This document shows, piece by piece, positions 50,870 to 62,340 of a DNA stretch of 64,000 nt. Both the position numbers and the translations under genes were made by a program. The DNA lies in the NCBI GenBank assembly GCA_900446925.1, contig UAVY01000004.1:62001-126000 (forward strand). The letters are read 5' to 3'. How positions within the stretch are numbered: the stretch's first letter is position 1; the number at the start of each line of letters is the position of its first letter. Below the pieces are notes generated by a model, which had not been told where the DNA came from, did not search any database, and worked only from the letters and a program-made list of their open reading frames with translations. The DNA comes from Citrobacter koseri (GTDB lineage: Bacteria; Pseudomonadota; Gammaproteobacteria; Enterobacterales; Enterobacteriaceae).

Positions 50870-52033
50870 ATGGACTGTTCCATTCTTAATCTGACGCTTT
50901 TTCAGCGCGGACACGTATATGCCCCGGACGATCTGGGCCAGCAGGACATTCTGGTTGCCAACGGCAAAATTGTCGCTATTGCGCCGACTATCGCTGCGAA
51001 AGACTTCCCCGGTTGCCAGCAGGTCGATCTTCACGGTGATATCGTCTGCCCGGGATTTATCGATCAGCATGTTCATCTCATCGGCGGTGGCGGCGAAGCC
51101 GGGCCGCATACCCGTACGCCAGAGGTGCGGCTGTCACGGTTGGTTGAAGCCGGTATCACCTCCGTTGTCGGGCTGCTGGGAACGGACGGCATCACCCGCC
51201 ATCCTGAATCTCTGCTGGCGAAAACGCGCGCGCTGGAATATGAAGGGATCAGCGCATGGATGTTAACGGGGGCGTATTCTCTGCCCTCGCCAACCATCAC
51301 CGGGAGCGTCGATCGCGATGTGGCGTTGATCGATAAAGTGATTGGCGTGAAATGCGCTGTCTCCGATCATCGTTCTTCGGCGCCGAATTCCGCCGCGCTG
51401 GCGACAATGGCGGCGCAGTCCCGCGTGGGGGGATTACTGGGCCAGAAGCCGGGAATCAGCGTCTTTCATATGGGCGACAGCCCACACATGCTGGAACCGC
51501 TGTACGATATTCTCGCCAACGCCGATGTCCCCATCACGAAACTGCTACCGACGCATGTTAACCGCGCCGAACCGCTGTTCCAGGCGGCGCTGGAGTACGC
51601 GCTTGATGGCGGCTACATCGATATTACCAGCAGCATTGATGAACCGATCGATCCGGCGACGGCCATCGTGACAGCCTTGCGCCATGAGGTTCCGCTGTCG
51701 CGCATTACCCTGAGTTCTGATGGCAACGGCAGCCAGCCGGAATTTGATGAGCATGGGAATTTGACGGGCATTGGCGTGGCGGGTTTTGAGTCGCTGATCG
51801 GCACGCTGCGTCAGTTAGTTACGCAGCATAAACTACCGCTGGAGCAGGCGCTGCGCCCGCTTACCCGCACTGTCGCGGAATTTCTTGGCTTTGAGCATAA
51901 AGGACGTCTGGCGGCAGGCTGTGACGCCGACATTCTGGTGCTGAATCAGGCGCTGGAAGTCAGCCATCTGTGGGCGAAAGGCAAAGCGGTGGTGAAAGAC
52001 GGTAAAGCGTGCGTGAAAGGAACGTTTGAATAA
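50870..52033 (+). CDS. iadA: IadA, isoaspartyl dipeptidase
   Basis: Zinc amidohydrolase that splits beta-aspartyl (isoAsp) dipeptides. 387 residues, intact. Metal ligands: QHVHLIGGG, the carbamylated Lys in VIGVKCAVSDHR, FHMGDSPH, PTHVNR and the Asp in SSDGNG, all as in E. coli IadA. ATG at 50870 shortly after yjiG (AGGA site). End CVKGTFE matches the family. Cleans up isoAsp dipeptides from damaged protein. Confidence 0.94.
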   Translation: MDCSILNLTLFQRGHVYAPDDLGQQDILVANGKIVAIAPTIAAKDFPGCQQVDLHGDIVCPGFIDQHVHLIGGGGEAGPHTRTPEVRLSRLVEAGITSVVGLLGTDGITRHPESLLAKTRALEYEGISAWMLTGAYSLPSPTITGSVDRDVALIDKVIGVKCAVSDHRSSAPNSAALATMAAQSRVGGLLGQKPGISVFHMGDSPHMLEPLYDILANADVPITKLLPTHVNRAEPLFQAALEYALDGGYIDITSSIDEPIDPATAIVTALRHEVPLSRITLSSDGNGSQPEFDEHGNLTGIGVAGFESLIGTLRQLVTQHKLPLEQALRPLTRTVAEFLGFEHKGRLAAGCDADILVLNQALEVSHLWAKGKAVVKDGKACVKGTFE

Positions 52034-52040
52034 ACGACGC

Positions 52041-52140
52041 GTATGCCGGATGGCGGCGTAAACGCCTTATCCGGCCTACGGGGTTGTGCGAATCAGGCCT
52101 GATAAGACGCGTTAGCGTCGCATCAGGCTTTATCCGGCAA
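52041..52140. repeat. REP/BIME cluster
   Basis: Several REP arms (atgccggatggcggcg ... cttatccggcctacg; ggcctgataagacgcgttagcg ... catcaggc) between iadA and bcp, both genes running toward it. Confidence 0.85.
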
Positions 52141-52148
52141 AACGTAAA

Positions 52149-52619
52149 TCAGGCGTTTTCTTTCAGCCAGTTCAGTACCACATCGTGGTGGTTACTGGTT
52201 TTAAAGTCGTCAAATACGTGTTCGATCTTGCCGTCAGCGTCGATCAGGAAGCTGATGCGATGGATGCCGTCGTAGGTTTTCCCCATAAAGGATTTTTCCC
52301 CCCAGACGCCGAATTGCTCGCAGACCTGATGATCCTCATCGGACAGGAGCGTAAAGTTAAGCAGCTCTTTTTCGGCGAAACGAGACAGTTTTTCAGGTTT
52401 ATCGGTGCTGATCCCCAACACGTCTACGCCTGCTTTTTTCAGATCGTCCATGTTATCGCGTAAACCACAGGCCTGTACGGTACAGCCGGGCGTCATGGCT
52501 TTAGGGTAGAAATACACCAGTACGCGCTGTCCCTGGAAGTCGGTCAAATTTACTTGTTCTCCGTCTTGATCCGGCAAGCTAAATTTCGGTGCGATGTCAC
52601 CGGCTTTCAGTGGATTCAT
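52149..52619 (-). CDS. bcp: Bcp, thiol peroxidase (PrxQ type)
   Basis: 156 residues, intact. Reduces hydroperoxides. Peroxidatic and resolving cysteines are in MTPGCTVQACGLRD, five residues apart, the alpha2 type of PrxQ. Start MNPLKAGDIAPKF overlaps the gcvR stop by one base (TAATG), so the two are coupled. Confidence 0.95.
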   Translation of the reverse strand: MNPLKAGDIAPKFSLPDQDGEQVNLTDFQGQRVLVYFYPKAMTPGCTVQACGLRDNMDDLKKAGVDVLGISTDKPEKLSRFAEKELLNFTLLSDEDHQVCEQFGVWGEKSFMGKTYDGIHRISFLIDADGKIEHVFDDFKTSNHHDVVLNWLKENA

Positions 52620-53191
52620 TACTTAACTCCATCCTGTTCATCATGTTGTGAGTAATTAACAACGTTAATACTGCCTTGCGCATTGAGTTCTGTACATAGT
52701 GCTTTAAAGGCATGCTCAATATTTACGGCATCATGGGATGCCGGACTGTGCGCGGTGATTTGAACAAACAGCTGTGCAGCCTTTTCATTTTCAGCAGGTT
52801 GCGTGCGGGAGACCAGCTCAGCGATGTTCATCTGATGGCTGTCGAAAAGCGCGGTAAAACGTTCAATTAAATGCGGAGAATCTTCCACCTCGACCTGTAC
52901 CCATACCGTTGCGGGCATGGCCGGACGGGGGCGAGCGGTGGTGCGCTTCATCACAATCAACAAATCCAGCTCTGCGCCTTTCAACGGCAAGGTTGATTCA
53001 ATCAGGGTGATGGCGTTCCAGGAACCAGACAGCAGCATGATAAACGTGAATTCATCGCCCAGCATGGCCAGTCGGCTGTCTTCGATATTGCAACCGCAAC
53101 TGCTGACATGGCGGGTGATAGTATTCACAATTCCCGGGCGATCGGCACCCAGCGCAGTGATAACCAGGTAATGTTGTGATGACGATGTCAA
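52619..53191 (-). CDS. gcvR: GcvR, glycine cleavage repressor accessory protein
   Basis: 190 residues with two ACT domains (VITALGADRPGIVNTITRH and VQVEVEDSPHLIERFTALF). It binds glycine and holds GcvA in its repressing form. I choose a TTG start at 53191 (MTSSSQHYLVIT), which gives the exact E. coli length; an ATG at 53224 would add 11 residues unlike the family. Divergent from dapA. Confidence 0.9.
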   Translation of the reverse strand: MTSSSQHYLVITALGADRPGIVNTITRHVSSCGCNIEDSRLAMLGDEFTFIMLLSGSWNAITLIESTLPLKGAELDLLIVMKRTTARPRPAMPATVWVQVEVEDSPHLIERFTALFDSHQMNIAELVSRTQPAENEKAAQLFVQITAHSPASHDAVNIEHAFKALCTELNAQGSINVVNYSQHDEQDGVK

Positions 53192-53336
53192 ACCGGTTCT
53201 TCCTTTGAGAGGTGAGGTAATCATAAGGAAAGCATAAAAAAAACCTGCATACAATAATCAGAAGGGCTATGGTCTCTTGCTTTTATTGTCGTACCAAACG
53301 TACCATTGAGAAACTTGTTTGCACAGAGGATGGCCC

Positions 53337-54215
53337 ATGTTCACGGGAAGTATTGTCGCGCTTGTTACACCGATGGATGAAAAAGGTAATGTCTGCCGGT
53401 CAAGCCTGAAAAAACTGATTGATTATCATGTCGCCAGCGGTACCTCGGCGATTGTTTCTGTTGGCACCACCGGCGAATCCGCCACGCTGAGCCATGACGA
53501 GCATGGCGATGTGGTCATGATGACGCTGGAGCTGGCGGACGGGCGTATTCCGGTTATCGCCGGAACGGGCGCGAACGCGACGGCGGAGGCCATTAGCCTG
53601 ACGCAGCGTTTCAACGACAGCGGCGTTGTCGGTTGCCTGACAGTGACGCCTTACTACAACCGCCCGACTCAGGAAGGTCTGTTCCAGCATTTCAAAGCCA
53701 TCGCTGAACATACTGACCTGCCGCAAATTCTGTATAATGTGCCGTCCCGTACAGGCTGCGATATGCTGCCGGAAACCGTCGGCCGTCTGGCGAAAGTAAA
53801 AAATATTGTCGCAATCAAAGAGGCGACAGGGAACTTAAGTCGGGTTCACCAGATCAAAGAGCTGGTTTCAGACGATTTTATTCTGCTCAGCGGTGATGAT
53901 GCGACCGGGTTGGACTTCATACAGCTCGGCGGTCATGGCGTGATTTCCGTTACCGCGAACGTTGCGGCGCGTGATATGGCGGAAATGTGCAAACTGGCGG
54001 CGGAAGGTCGTTTTGCCGACGCGCGGGTGATTAATCAGCGTCTGATGCCGTTACATAACAAACTATTTGTCGAACCCAATCCGATCCCGGTGAAATGGGC
54101 ATGTAAGGAGTTGGGACTTGTGGCGACCGATACGCTGCGCTTGCCGATGACGCCGATCACCGATACGGGTCGTGAGATTGTCAAAGCGGCGCTCAAGCAT
54201 GCCGGTTTGCTGTAA
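53337..54215 (+). CDS. dapA: DapA, 4-hydroxy-tetrahydrodipicolinate synthase
   Basis: First committed step of lysine and diaminopimelate synthesis, feedback-inhibited by lysine. 292 residues, intact. Schiff-base Lys in VAIKEATGN, catalytic Tyr in [10 protein letters not shown] and GTTGES are all present. Start [12 protein letters not shown] with AGAGGA upstream. Followed 16 bp later by bamC, the usual pair. Confidence 0.97.
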   Translation: MFTGSIVALVTPMDEKGNVCRSSLKKLIDYHVASGTSAIVSVGTTGESATLSHDEHGDVVMMTLELADGRIPVIAGTGANATAEAISLTQRFNDSGVVGCLTVTPYYNRPTQEGLFQHFKAIAEHTDLPQILYNVPSRTGCDMLPETVGRLAKVKNIVAIKEATGNLSRVHQIKELVSDDFILLSGDDATGLDFIQLGGHGVISVTANVAARDMAEMCKLAAEGRFADARVINQRLMPLHNKLFVEPNPIPVKWACKELGLVATDTLRLPMTPITDTGREIVKAALKHAGLL

Positions 54216-54231
54216 AGTTTAGGGAGATTTG

Positions 54232-55266
54232 ATGGCTTACTCAGTACAAAAGTCGCGCCTGGCCAGGGTTGCGGGTGTTTCGCTCATTATGCTGCTCGCG
54301 GCCTGTAGCTCTGACTCGCGCTACAAGCGCCAGGTGAGCGGTGATGAATCCTATCTGGAAGCCGCACCGCTTGCTGAACTTCATGCGCCAGCAGGGATGA
54401 TTCTGCCGGTAACGACGGGCGACTATAACATTCCGGTGACCAACGGCAGCGGCGCTGTCGGCAAAGCGCTGGACATTCGTCCGCCTGCTCAGCCGTTAGC
54501 GCTGGTGACCGGCGCGCGTACCCAGTTTACGGGCGATACCGCAACTTTGCTGGTGGAAAATGGTCGCAATACCAACCTGTGGCCGCAGGTTGTCAGCGTG
54601 ATTCAGTCCAAAAACTACACGATTGAAAAACGTGATGACGCCAGCCAGACCCTGACGACCGATTGGGTTGAATGGAACCGTCTGGATGAAGACCAGCAGT
54701 ACCGTGGACGTTATCAAATCTCGGTGAAACCGCAGGGTTATCAGCAGGCTGTAACGGTGAAACTGGTGAATCTGGAACAGGCTGGCAAGCCTGCCGCAGA
54801 TGCCGCTTCGCTACAGCGTTATAGCGCTGAGATGATGAACGTAATCTCGGCGGGTCTGGATAAAACCGCCACCGACGCTGCGAACGCCGCGCAAAACCGT
54901 TCTGCCGCTACGATGGATGTGCAGAGCGCCGCAGATGACACCGGTTTGCCAATGCTGGTCGTCCGTGGGCCGTTCAACGTGGTGTGGCAGCGTCTGCCAG
55001 CCGCGCTTGAAAAAGTGGGCATGAAAGTGACCGACAGCACGCGTTCTCAGGGCAGCCTGGCAGTGACCTACAAACCGCTGTCTGACAGCGGCTGGCAGGA
55101 TCTGGGCGCAACCGATCCGGGGCTGTCGTCCGGCGACTATAAATTGCAGGTGGGCGATTTAGACAACCGCAGTAGCCTACAGTTTATCGATCCGAAGGGG
55201 CATACCCTGACGCAGAGCCAGAACGACGCGCTGGTTGCCGTTTTCCAGGCAGCGTTCAGCAAGTAA
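54232..55266 (+). CDS. bamC: BamC, outer-membrane assembly lipoprotein
   Basis: 344 residues, intact. Signal peptide and lipobox [12 protein letters not shown]. Unstructured N-terminal loop that binds BamD, then two helix-grip domains (ending [14 protein letters not shown]). Part of the BAM complex with BamB (18814 in this window). I start at the second Met ([10 protein letters not shown]) because it is the family start and has an AGGGAG site. Confidence 0.95.
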   Translation: MAYSVQKSRLARVAGVSLIMLLAACSSDSRYKRQVSGDESYLEAAPLAELHAPAGMILPVTTGDYNIPVTNGSGAVGKALDIRPPAQPLALVTGARTQFTGDTATLLVENGRNTNLWPQVVSVIQSKNYTIEKRDDASQTLTTDWVEWNRLDEDQQYRGRYQISVKPQGYQQAVTVKLVNLEQAGKPAADAASLQRYSAEMMNVISAGLDKTATDAANAAQNRSAATMDVQSAADDTGLPMLVVRGPFNVVWQRLPAALEKVGMKVTDSTRSQGSLAVTYKPLSDSGWQDLGATDPGLSSGDYKLQVGDLDNRSSLQFIDPKGHTLTQSQNDALVAVFQAAFSK

Positions 55267-55274
55267 AAATTGAA

Positions 55275-55300
55275 GGGCTGGAGCAATCCAGCCCTTTTTT
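55275..55300 (+). terminator. Terminator after dapA-bamC
   Basis: GGGCTGGA and TCCAGCCC stem with GCAA loop and six T. Confidence 0.9.
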
Positions 55301-55304
55301 CTGA

Positions 55305-55326
55305 TATGATACGCAAACGTGTGCGT
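55305..55326 (+). promoter_or_regulatory. purC promoter with PurR box
   Basis: TATGAT (55305-55310) followed at once by ACGCAAACGTGTGCGT (55311-55326), a nearly perfect PurR operator at the start point. Matches known PurR repression of purC. Confidence 0.85.
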
Positions 55327-55365
55327 CAGCAGAAAAACGCAATTTTTACCGTAATTTCGCCCCCA

Positions 55366-55404
55366 GGCTGTAGGTCGGATAAGGCAACGCCGCCATCCGG
55401 CAAA
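55366..55404. repeat. REP element in the purC leader
   Basis: ggctgtaggtcggataaggcaacgccgccatccggca is a REP unit lying within the transcribed leader between the promoter and purC. Confidence 0.7.
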
Positions 55405-55455
55405 GTGTGGCAGAAAATGAATTTTTATCGTTAATTCACACCAGGAGTAATAAAG

Positions 55456-56170
55456 ATGCAAAAGCAAGCTGAGTTGTATCGTGGTAAAGCGAAGACCGTA
55501 TACAGCACGGAAAACCCGGACCTGTTGGTGCTCGAATTCCGCAATGATACGTCAGCAGGGGATGGCGCGCGCATTGAACAGTTTGATCGCAAAGGGATGG
55601 TGAACAACAAGTTTAACCATTTCATCATGACCAAACTGGCAGAAGCGGGCATCCCGACCCAGATGGAGCAGCTGCTGTCCGATACCGAGTGTCTGGTGAA
55701 AAAGCTGGATATGGTGCCGGTCGAGTGCGTGGTGCGTAACCGTGCGGCTGGTTCTCCTGGTCAAGCGTCTGGGCATTGAAGAAGGCATCGAACTGAACCC
55801 GCCGCTGTTCGACCTGTTCCTGAAAAACGATGCGATGCACGATCCGATGGTCAACGATTCTTACTGCGAAACCTTCGGCTGGGTGAGCAAAGAGAATCTG
55901 GCGCGCATGAAAGAGCTGACCTACAAAGCTAACGACGTGCTGAAAAAGCTGTTTGACGATGCCGGTCTGATCCTGGTCGATTTCAAACTGGAGTTTGGTC
56001 TGTACAAAGGCGAAGTGGTGCTGGGCGATGAATTTTCCCCGGACGGCAGCCGCCTGTGGGACAAAGAGACGCTGGATAAAATGGACAAAGACCGTTTCCG
56101 CCAGAGTCTGGGCGGCCTGATCGAAGCCTATGAAACCGTCGCACGTCGCCTGGGTGTGCAGTTAGATTAA
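55456..56170 (+). CDS. purC: PurC, SAICAR synthase (frameshifted)
   Basis: Joins aspartate to CAIR in purine synthesis. 237 residues after correction. Family signatures [29 protein letters not shown] and FKLEFGL are present. One extra C near 55756 (tctcctgg) shifts the frame just after RNRAAGS. AGGAG site before ATG. Confidence 0.95.
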
Positions 56171-56190
56171 TTCTTCCCCCGTCAGCATCA

Positions 56191-56219
56191 ACCGGAGAGT
56201 CAACGCTCTCCGGTTTTTC
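56191..56219 (+). terminator. Terminator after purC
   Basis: ACCGGAGAG and CTCTCCGGT stem followed by TTTTTCT. Confidence 0.9.
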
Positions 56220-56300
56220 TCTACCACCATTATTCTAATGGTAATCTTGCGCTGAACCGCCTACGATCATCATCATAATGAATAGTATGTTGAGGTGATT

Positions 56301-57166
56301 ATGCGCTGGCAAGGGCGTCGTGAAAGTGACAATGTAGAAGACAGACGCAATAGCTCCGGCGGCCCGTCAATGGGCGGGCCGGGTTTTCGTTTGCCCAGCG
56401 GCAAAGGCGGAATTATTCTGCTGATTGTCGTGCTGGTGGCGGGCTATTACGGGGTGGATCTTACCGGTTTAATGACCGGGCAGCCGATTTCTCAGCAGGA
56501 AACGACGCGTTCGATCAGTCCAAATGACGACGAGGCCGCGAAGTTTACCTCCGTCATTCTGGCGACCACAGAAGATACCTGGGGCCAGCAGTTTGAGAAA
56601 ATGGGGCGCACATATCAGCAGCCTAAGCTGGTGATGTACCGTGGCGCGACGCGCACAGGATGCGGTGCGGGCCAGTCCGTGATGGGGCCGTTCTATTGCC
56701 CGGCGGATGGCACGGTCTACATCGATCTTTCCTTCTACGATGACATGAAAAACAAAACTGGGCGCGGATGGCGATTTTGCCCAGGGTTACGTTATCGCCC
56801 ACGAAGTGGGGCACCATGTGCAAAAACTGTTGGGCATCGAACCGAAGGTCCGTCAGCTGCAACAGACCGCATCGCAAGCGGAAGTGAACCGACTCTCCGT
56901 ACGTATGGAGCTACAGGCGGATTGCTTCGCGGGCGTCTGGGGCACAACATGCAGCAACAGGGCGTGCTGGAATCCGGCGATCTGGAAGAAGCGTTGAATG
57001 CGGCGCAGGCGATTGGCGACGATCGTCTGCAACCAACAAAGTCAGGGACGCGTGGTGCCGGACAGCTTCACTCCACGGCACTTCCGAGCAGCGCTATACC
57101 TGGTTTAAACGCGGTTTTGATAGCGGCGATCCGGCACAATGTAATACCTTCGGCAAAGGTTTTTAA
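56301..57166 (+). CDS. ypfJ: YpfJ, membrane-anchored neutral zinc metallopeptidase family (frameshifted)
   Basis: 287 residues after correction. N-terminal [15 protein letters not shown], one membrane helix ([16 protein letters not shown]) and a periplasmic domain with the zinc motif HEVGHHV and [10 protein letters not shown]. Extra A near 56757, a missing base near 56941, extra C near 57036 and near 57071. Physiological substrate unknown. Precedes tmcA with a 15-bp gap. Confidence 0.9.
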
Positions 57167-57181
57167 CATACCGGGGCAGGG

Positions 57182-59196
57182 ATGTCTGACAATGACGCAT
57201 TGCGGGCGCTAACCGCACAAATGGCGCAGGAAAGGGATTCGTCGGCTGCTGGTGCTCAGCGGCGATGCGTCCTGGTGTCGTGAACGGGCGCTGGCGCTGC
57301 GAGAAGCATTGGCTGGCGACTGGCTGTGGGTGGCAACCGATGCGCCCGCCGCGCCGCACTGTACGCCGCAGGCGTTACAAACGCTACTGGGACGCGAGTT
57401 CCGTCACGCGGTTTTTGATGCGCAGTTGGGGTTTGATGCCTCGGCATTTGCGGCGCTGAGCGGCACGCTGCGAGCCGGAAGCTGGCTGGTGCTGCTGACG
57501 CCGCCGTATTCTGCATGGAATCCCGTCCCGATGCGGACTCGCTGCGCTGGAGCGACTGCCCGCAGCCTGTTGCAACGCCACATTTTATCCAGCACCTCAA
57601 ACGCGTGATGGCCCGTGACGAGCAGACGTTGCACTGGCAGCAGTCTCAACCGTTTTCATGGCCGCGCTTTCCTGCCCGTCCCCACTGGCAACCCGCTACG
57701 GGTGAACCGCAGCCTGAGCAGGCCGCGATTTTGCGGCATCTGTTGCGGATGCCGCCCGGCGTGGCCGCCGTTACGGCGGCGCGAGGGCGGGGTAAATCGG
57801 CGCTGGCCGGGCAGTTAATTTCGCGGATGAGCGGGACGGCCATTGTAACTGCGCCGTCGAAAGCGGCGACGGACGTGCTGGCGCAGTTTGCCGGTGAGAA
57901 ATTTCGCTTTCTCGCTCCTGATGCGCTGCTGGCGGGCACGGAAACGGCCGACTGGCTGATTGTCGATGAAGCGGCGGCAATTCCTGCGCCGCTGCTGCAT
58001 CGCCTGGCGTCGCGTTTTTCACGCATATTATTGACCACCACCGTTCAGGGTTATGAAGGGACGGGACGCGGTTTTCTGCTGAAGTTCTGCGCCCGTTTTC
58101 CTCATCTCCGGCGTTTTGAACTGCGACAGCCTGTTCGCTGGGCGCAGGGGTGCCCGCTGGAACAATGGGTCGGCGAAGCGCTGATATTCGACGACGAGGC
58201 GTTTGCCTATGCGCCGCAGGGGGCGATTCGGTTCTCCGCTTTTACGCAGGCGCTCTGGCATACCGGGCCGGCGCAGCCGCTGGCGGTGTATCAGCTGCTT
58301 TCCGGCGCGCACTACCGCACCTCTCCGCTCGATCTGCGCCGTATGATGGATGCGCCGGGGCAGCATTTTCTCGGCGCTTTTACGGCTGAGCGAGTGGCGG
58401 GGGCCGCCTGGCTGGTGGAGGAGGGCGGACTATCGGCCGCGCTGAGCCAGGCCGTGTGGGCGGGCTATCGTCGCCCGCGCGGAAATCTTGTCGCGCAGTC
58501 GTTGGCTGCTCATGGCGGCGATCCGCTGGCGGCGACGCTGACCGGGCGTCGGGTGAGCCGCATTGCCGTCCACCCGGCCCGCCAGCGGAAGGGATTGGGC
58601 AGCAGCTGATCGCTGAGGCATACGGCGGCGCCAGCCAATGCGACTATCTCTCCGTCAGTTTTGGTTATACCGCCGAACTCTGGCGATTCTGGCAGCGTTG
58701 CGGTTTTGTACTGGTGCGGATGGGGAACCACAAGGAGGCGAGCAGCGGCTGTTATACGGCGATGGCTTTGCTGCCCATCAGCGAGGCTGGCGCGCGGCTG
58801 GCGCACCGCGAGCACCAGCGTCTGCGCCGGGATGCGGAGATACTGGCTCGCTGGAACGGCGAAGCGATCCCGGTTATCCCGCTGAAAGCGTCTACGCTTA
58901 ATGATGATGACTGGGATGAACTGGCGGGCTTTGCGTTTGCCCATCGACCGTTGCTCACGTCGTTAGGCAGTCTGAGTCGACTGCTTGAGCGCTGCGAGCT
59001 GGCGCTCCCCGCGCTGCGTGGACGCCTGGAGGAGAAGTGCAGCGACGCGAATCTGTGTATCCGGCTGGGTTTGCCTGGGCGTAAAGCGCTGCTTGTCGCC
59101 CAGCGCCGGGAAGTCGCCCATGCGCTTACCGCACTGGATGACGAACGGGCGCAGCGGTTACGCGAACGCGTTTTGCAATGGCAATTTTTTCACTAA
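57182..59196 (+). CDS. tmcA: TmcA, tRNA(Met) cytidine acetyltransferase (frameshifted)
   Basis: Makes N4-acetylcytidine at the wobble position of elongator tRNA(Met) using ATP and acetyl-CoA. 671 residues after correction, as in E. coli. RNA-helicase-like domain with P-loop [13 protein letters not shown] and [10 protein letters not shown], then a GNAT acetyltransferase domain ([19 protein letters not shown]) and a C-terminal tRNA-binding part. Extra A near 57233, a base missing near 57519 and another missing near 58588. Confidence 0.94.
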
Positions 59197-59269
59197 CTCC
59201 TTCAATTTCCTGGCATGGTCATTGTGATTAAGCGGCGTAGAATCTGTTCTATCAGTTAAGGAGATCGCC

Positions 59270-59969
59270 ATGAAACATGACCATTTTGTTGTTCAAAGCC
59301 CCGATAAACCCGCGAAACAACTGCTGTTGCTGTTTCATGGCGTGGGCGATAACCCGGTCTCAATGGGAGAAATTGGCTCCTGGTTCGCACCGTTGTTTCC
59401 AGAGGCGCTGGTGGTCAGCATTGGCGGCGCGGAACCTTGTGGCCCGGCGCCTGGGCGTCAGTGGTTTTCGGTTCAGGATGTGACGGAAGAGAACCGCCAG
59501 GCGCGGGTTGATGCGATTATGCCGGTGTTTATCGAGACGGTTCGCTACTGGCAGAAACAGAGCGGCGTTGGGCCGGAGGCTACCGCGCTGATTGGGTTTT
59601 CTCAGGGGGCGATTATGTCTCTTGAAAGCATCAAAGCCGAGCCGGGTCTGGCATCGCGCGTGATTGCTTTCAACGGACGCTACGCCAGCTTGCCGGAAAC
59701 CGCCACGACCGCCACAACGGTACATTTGATTCACGGCGGTGAAGACCGGGTGATTGAGTTATCTCATGCGGTTGCCGCACAGGAAGCGTTAGTCCGTGCC
59801 GGAGGCCGATGTGACGCTGGATATCGTCGAGGATTTAGGCCATGCGATTGACGATCGCAGTATGCAGTTTGCGCTTGACCATTTGCGCTATACCGTGCCG
59901 AAACACTACTTTGATGAAGCGTTGAGCGGCGGTAAGCCGAATGATGATGATATTATCGAAATGATATAA
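59270..59969 (+). CDS. ypfH: YpfH, alpha/beta-hydrolase esterase (frameshifted)
   Basis: 232 residues after correction. Serine hydrolase with FHGVGDNP (oxyanion region), nucleophile elbow GFSQGA, then GGEDRVI (Asp) and DLGHAID (His). Known as a carboxylesterase in E. coli. One extra C near 59809 (ggaggccgatg). Strong AAGGAG before ATG. Confidence 0.93.
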
Positions 59970-59983
59970 GCCGGAACTGAACC

Positions 59984-60063
59984 GTAGGCCGGATAGGGCG
60001 AAGCCGCCATCCGGCATTCAGACGGTATGTTGCCTGATGGCGACACGCTTATCAGGCCTACAG
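59984..60063. repeat. REP/BIME element
   Basis: cgtaggccggatagggcg ... gccatccggca and tgcctgatggcgacacgcttatcaggcctaca, between convergent ypfH and ypfN. Confidence 0.85.
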
Positions 60064-60073
60064 GTTTATCTGA

Positions 60074-60274
60074 CTATTTCTTTGGCTGATCTTTCTTCGG
60101 CCAGTCGTCGTCATCGTCCCACTTATCGTTAAAATCACGATGCGGGGGCAGCTCTGGTTTATTGGCGAGGAATTTTTTGTGATCGACCCGCTTGAGGTCT
60201 TTGATCACATTGATCAGTACGCCCACCAAAAACACCAGCACCAGAATCCACCAATATTTTGCCAGCCAGTCCAT
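60074..60274 (-). CDS. ypfN: YpfN, UPF0370 small membrane protein
   Basis: 66 residues, intact. One membrane helix at the start ([20 protein letters not shown]) then a charged tail rich in Lys and Asp ([16 protein letters not shown]). Matches YpfN of E. coli; function unknown. Follows dapE in the same direction. Confidence 0.9.
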   Translation of the reverse strand: MDWLAKYWWILVLVFLVGVLINVIKDLKRVDHKKFLANKPELPPHRDFNDKWDDDDDWPKKDQPKK

Positions 60275-60301
60275 GCTTATTTCCTCTTACAGGAACACGC
60301 G

Positions 60302-61433
<1,132 letters not shown>

Positions 61434-61436
61434 AGA

Positions 61437-61796
<360 letters not shown>

Positions 61797-62207
61797 GTTG
61801 AATCCTTTTACGCGAATTACGAATAATTAAGCAATATTATCGTGGTATCCGTCAGTGCGGAACTGCCATATACCGGTTATTTATCATGACATAATAAACG
61901 GTAAATATAACATTGTTGAACTCTTGTGAATAATAATTCTGAAATGTTGCTTAATAAGCATCTCATCGGGAAGTATAAATCCAGCGAACTGCAATAGGCT
62001 GTTTATTAACTGAAATGAGCGTGGTTTTCAGAAGTGGATTAATGTTTCAAAATATTGGCAGTAAGTCACATAAAATTTATGGTTACAGGGTCATAGTAAT
62101 GCCATGGACCCCATTCACCGGAGGATGTAATCACTGCAATCGGTTAAATTATCTTCTCTTGAGGATAATGTTTTCGTAGAATAGCCATAATAATAAGAGA
62201 GGTTGTT
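61797..62207. other. Intergenic region yffB-ypfM
   Basis: 411 bp, AT-rich, without a convincing gene. It must hold the yffB-dapE promoter on the minus strand and the ypfM promoter. It includes an inverted repeat, taccggttatt (61871-61881) and aataaacggta (61893-61903), 10 of 11 pairs, which may be an operator. Confidence 0.5.
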
Positions 62208-62267
62208 ATGATTGAACGTGAACTGGGGAACTGGAAAGATTTTATCGAAGTTATGCTTCGCAAATAA
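62208..62267 (+). CDS. ypfM: YpfM, 19-residue small protein
   Basis: MIERELGNWKDFIEVMLRK, a small protein known to be expressed in E. coli at this same place between yffB and acrD. Preceded by an AGAGAGG ribosome site. The sequence is amphipathic, and its full conservation at such a short length supports a real gene. It ends before a shared terminator. Confidence 0.88.
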   Translation: MIERELGNWKDFIEVMLRK

Positions 62268-62303
62268 ATTTCTGGAAGATATCCTGATCCTGAAAAGGAT
62301 AAG

Positions 62304-62336
62304 AAAAAGGCGACTCAAAGTAAGTCGCCTTTTTTG
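62304..62336. terminator. Bidirectional terminator between ypfM and acrD
   Basis: AAGGCGACT and AGTCGCCTT stem with A-run before and T-run after, so it can stop transcription from both sides. Confidence 0.9.
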
Positions 62337-62340
62337 TGTC

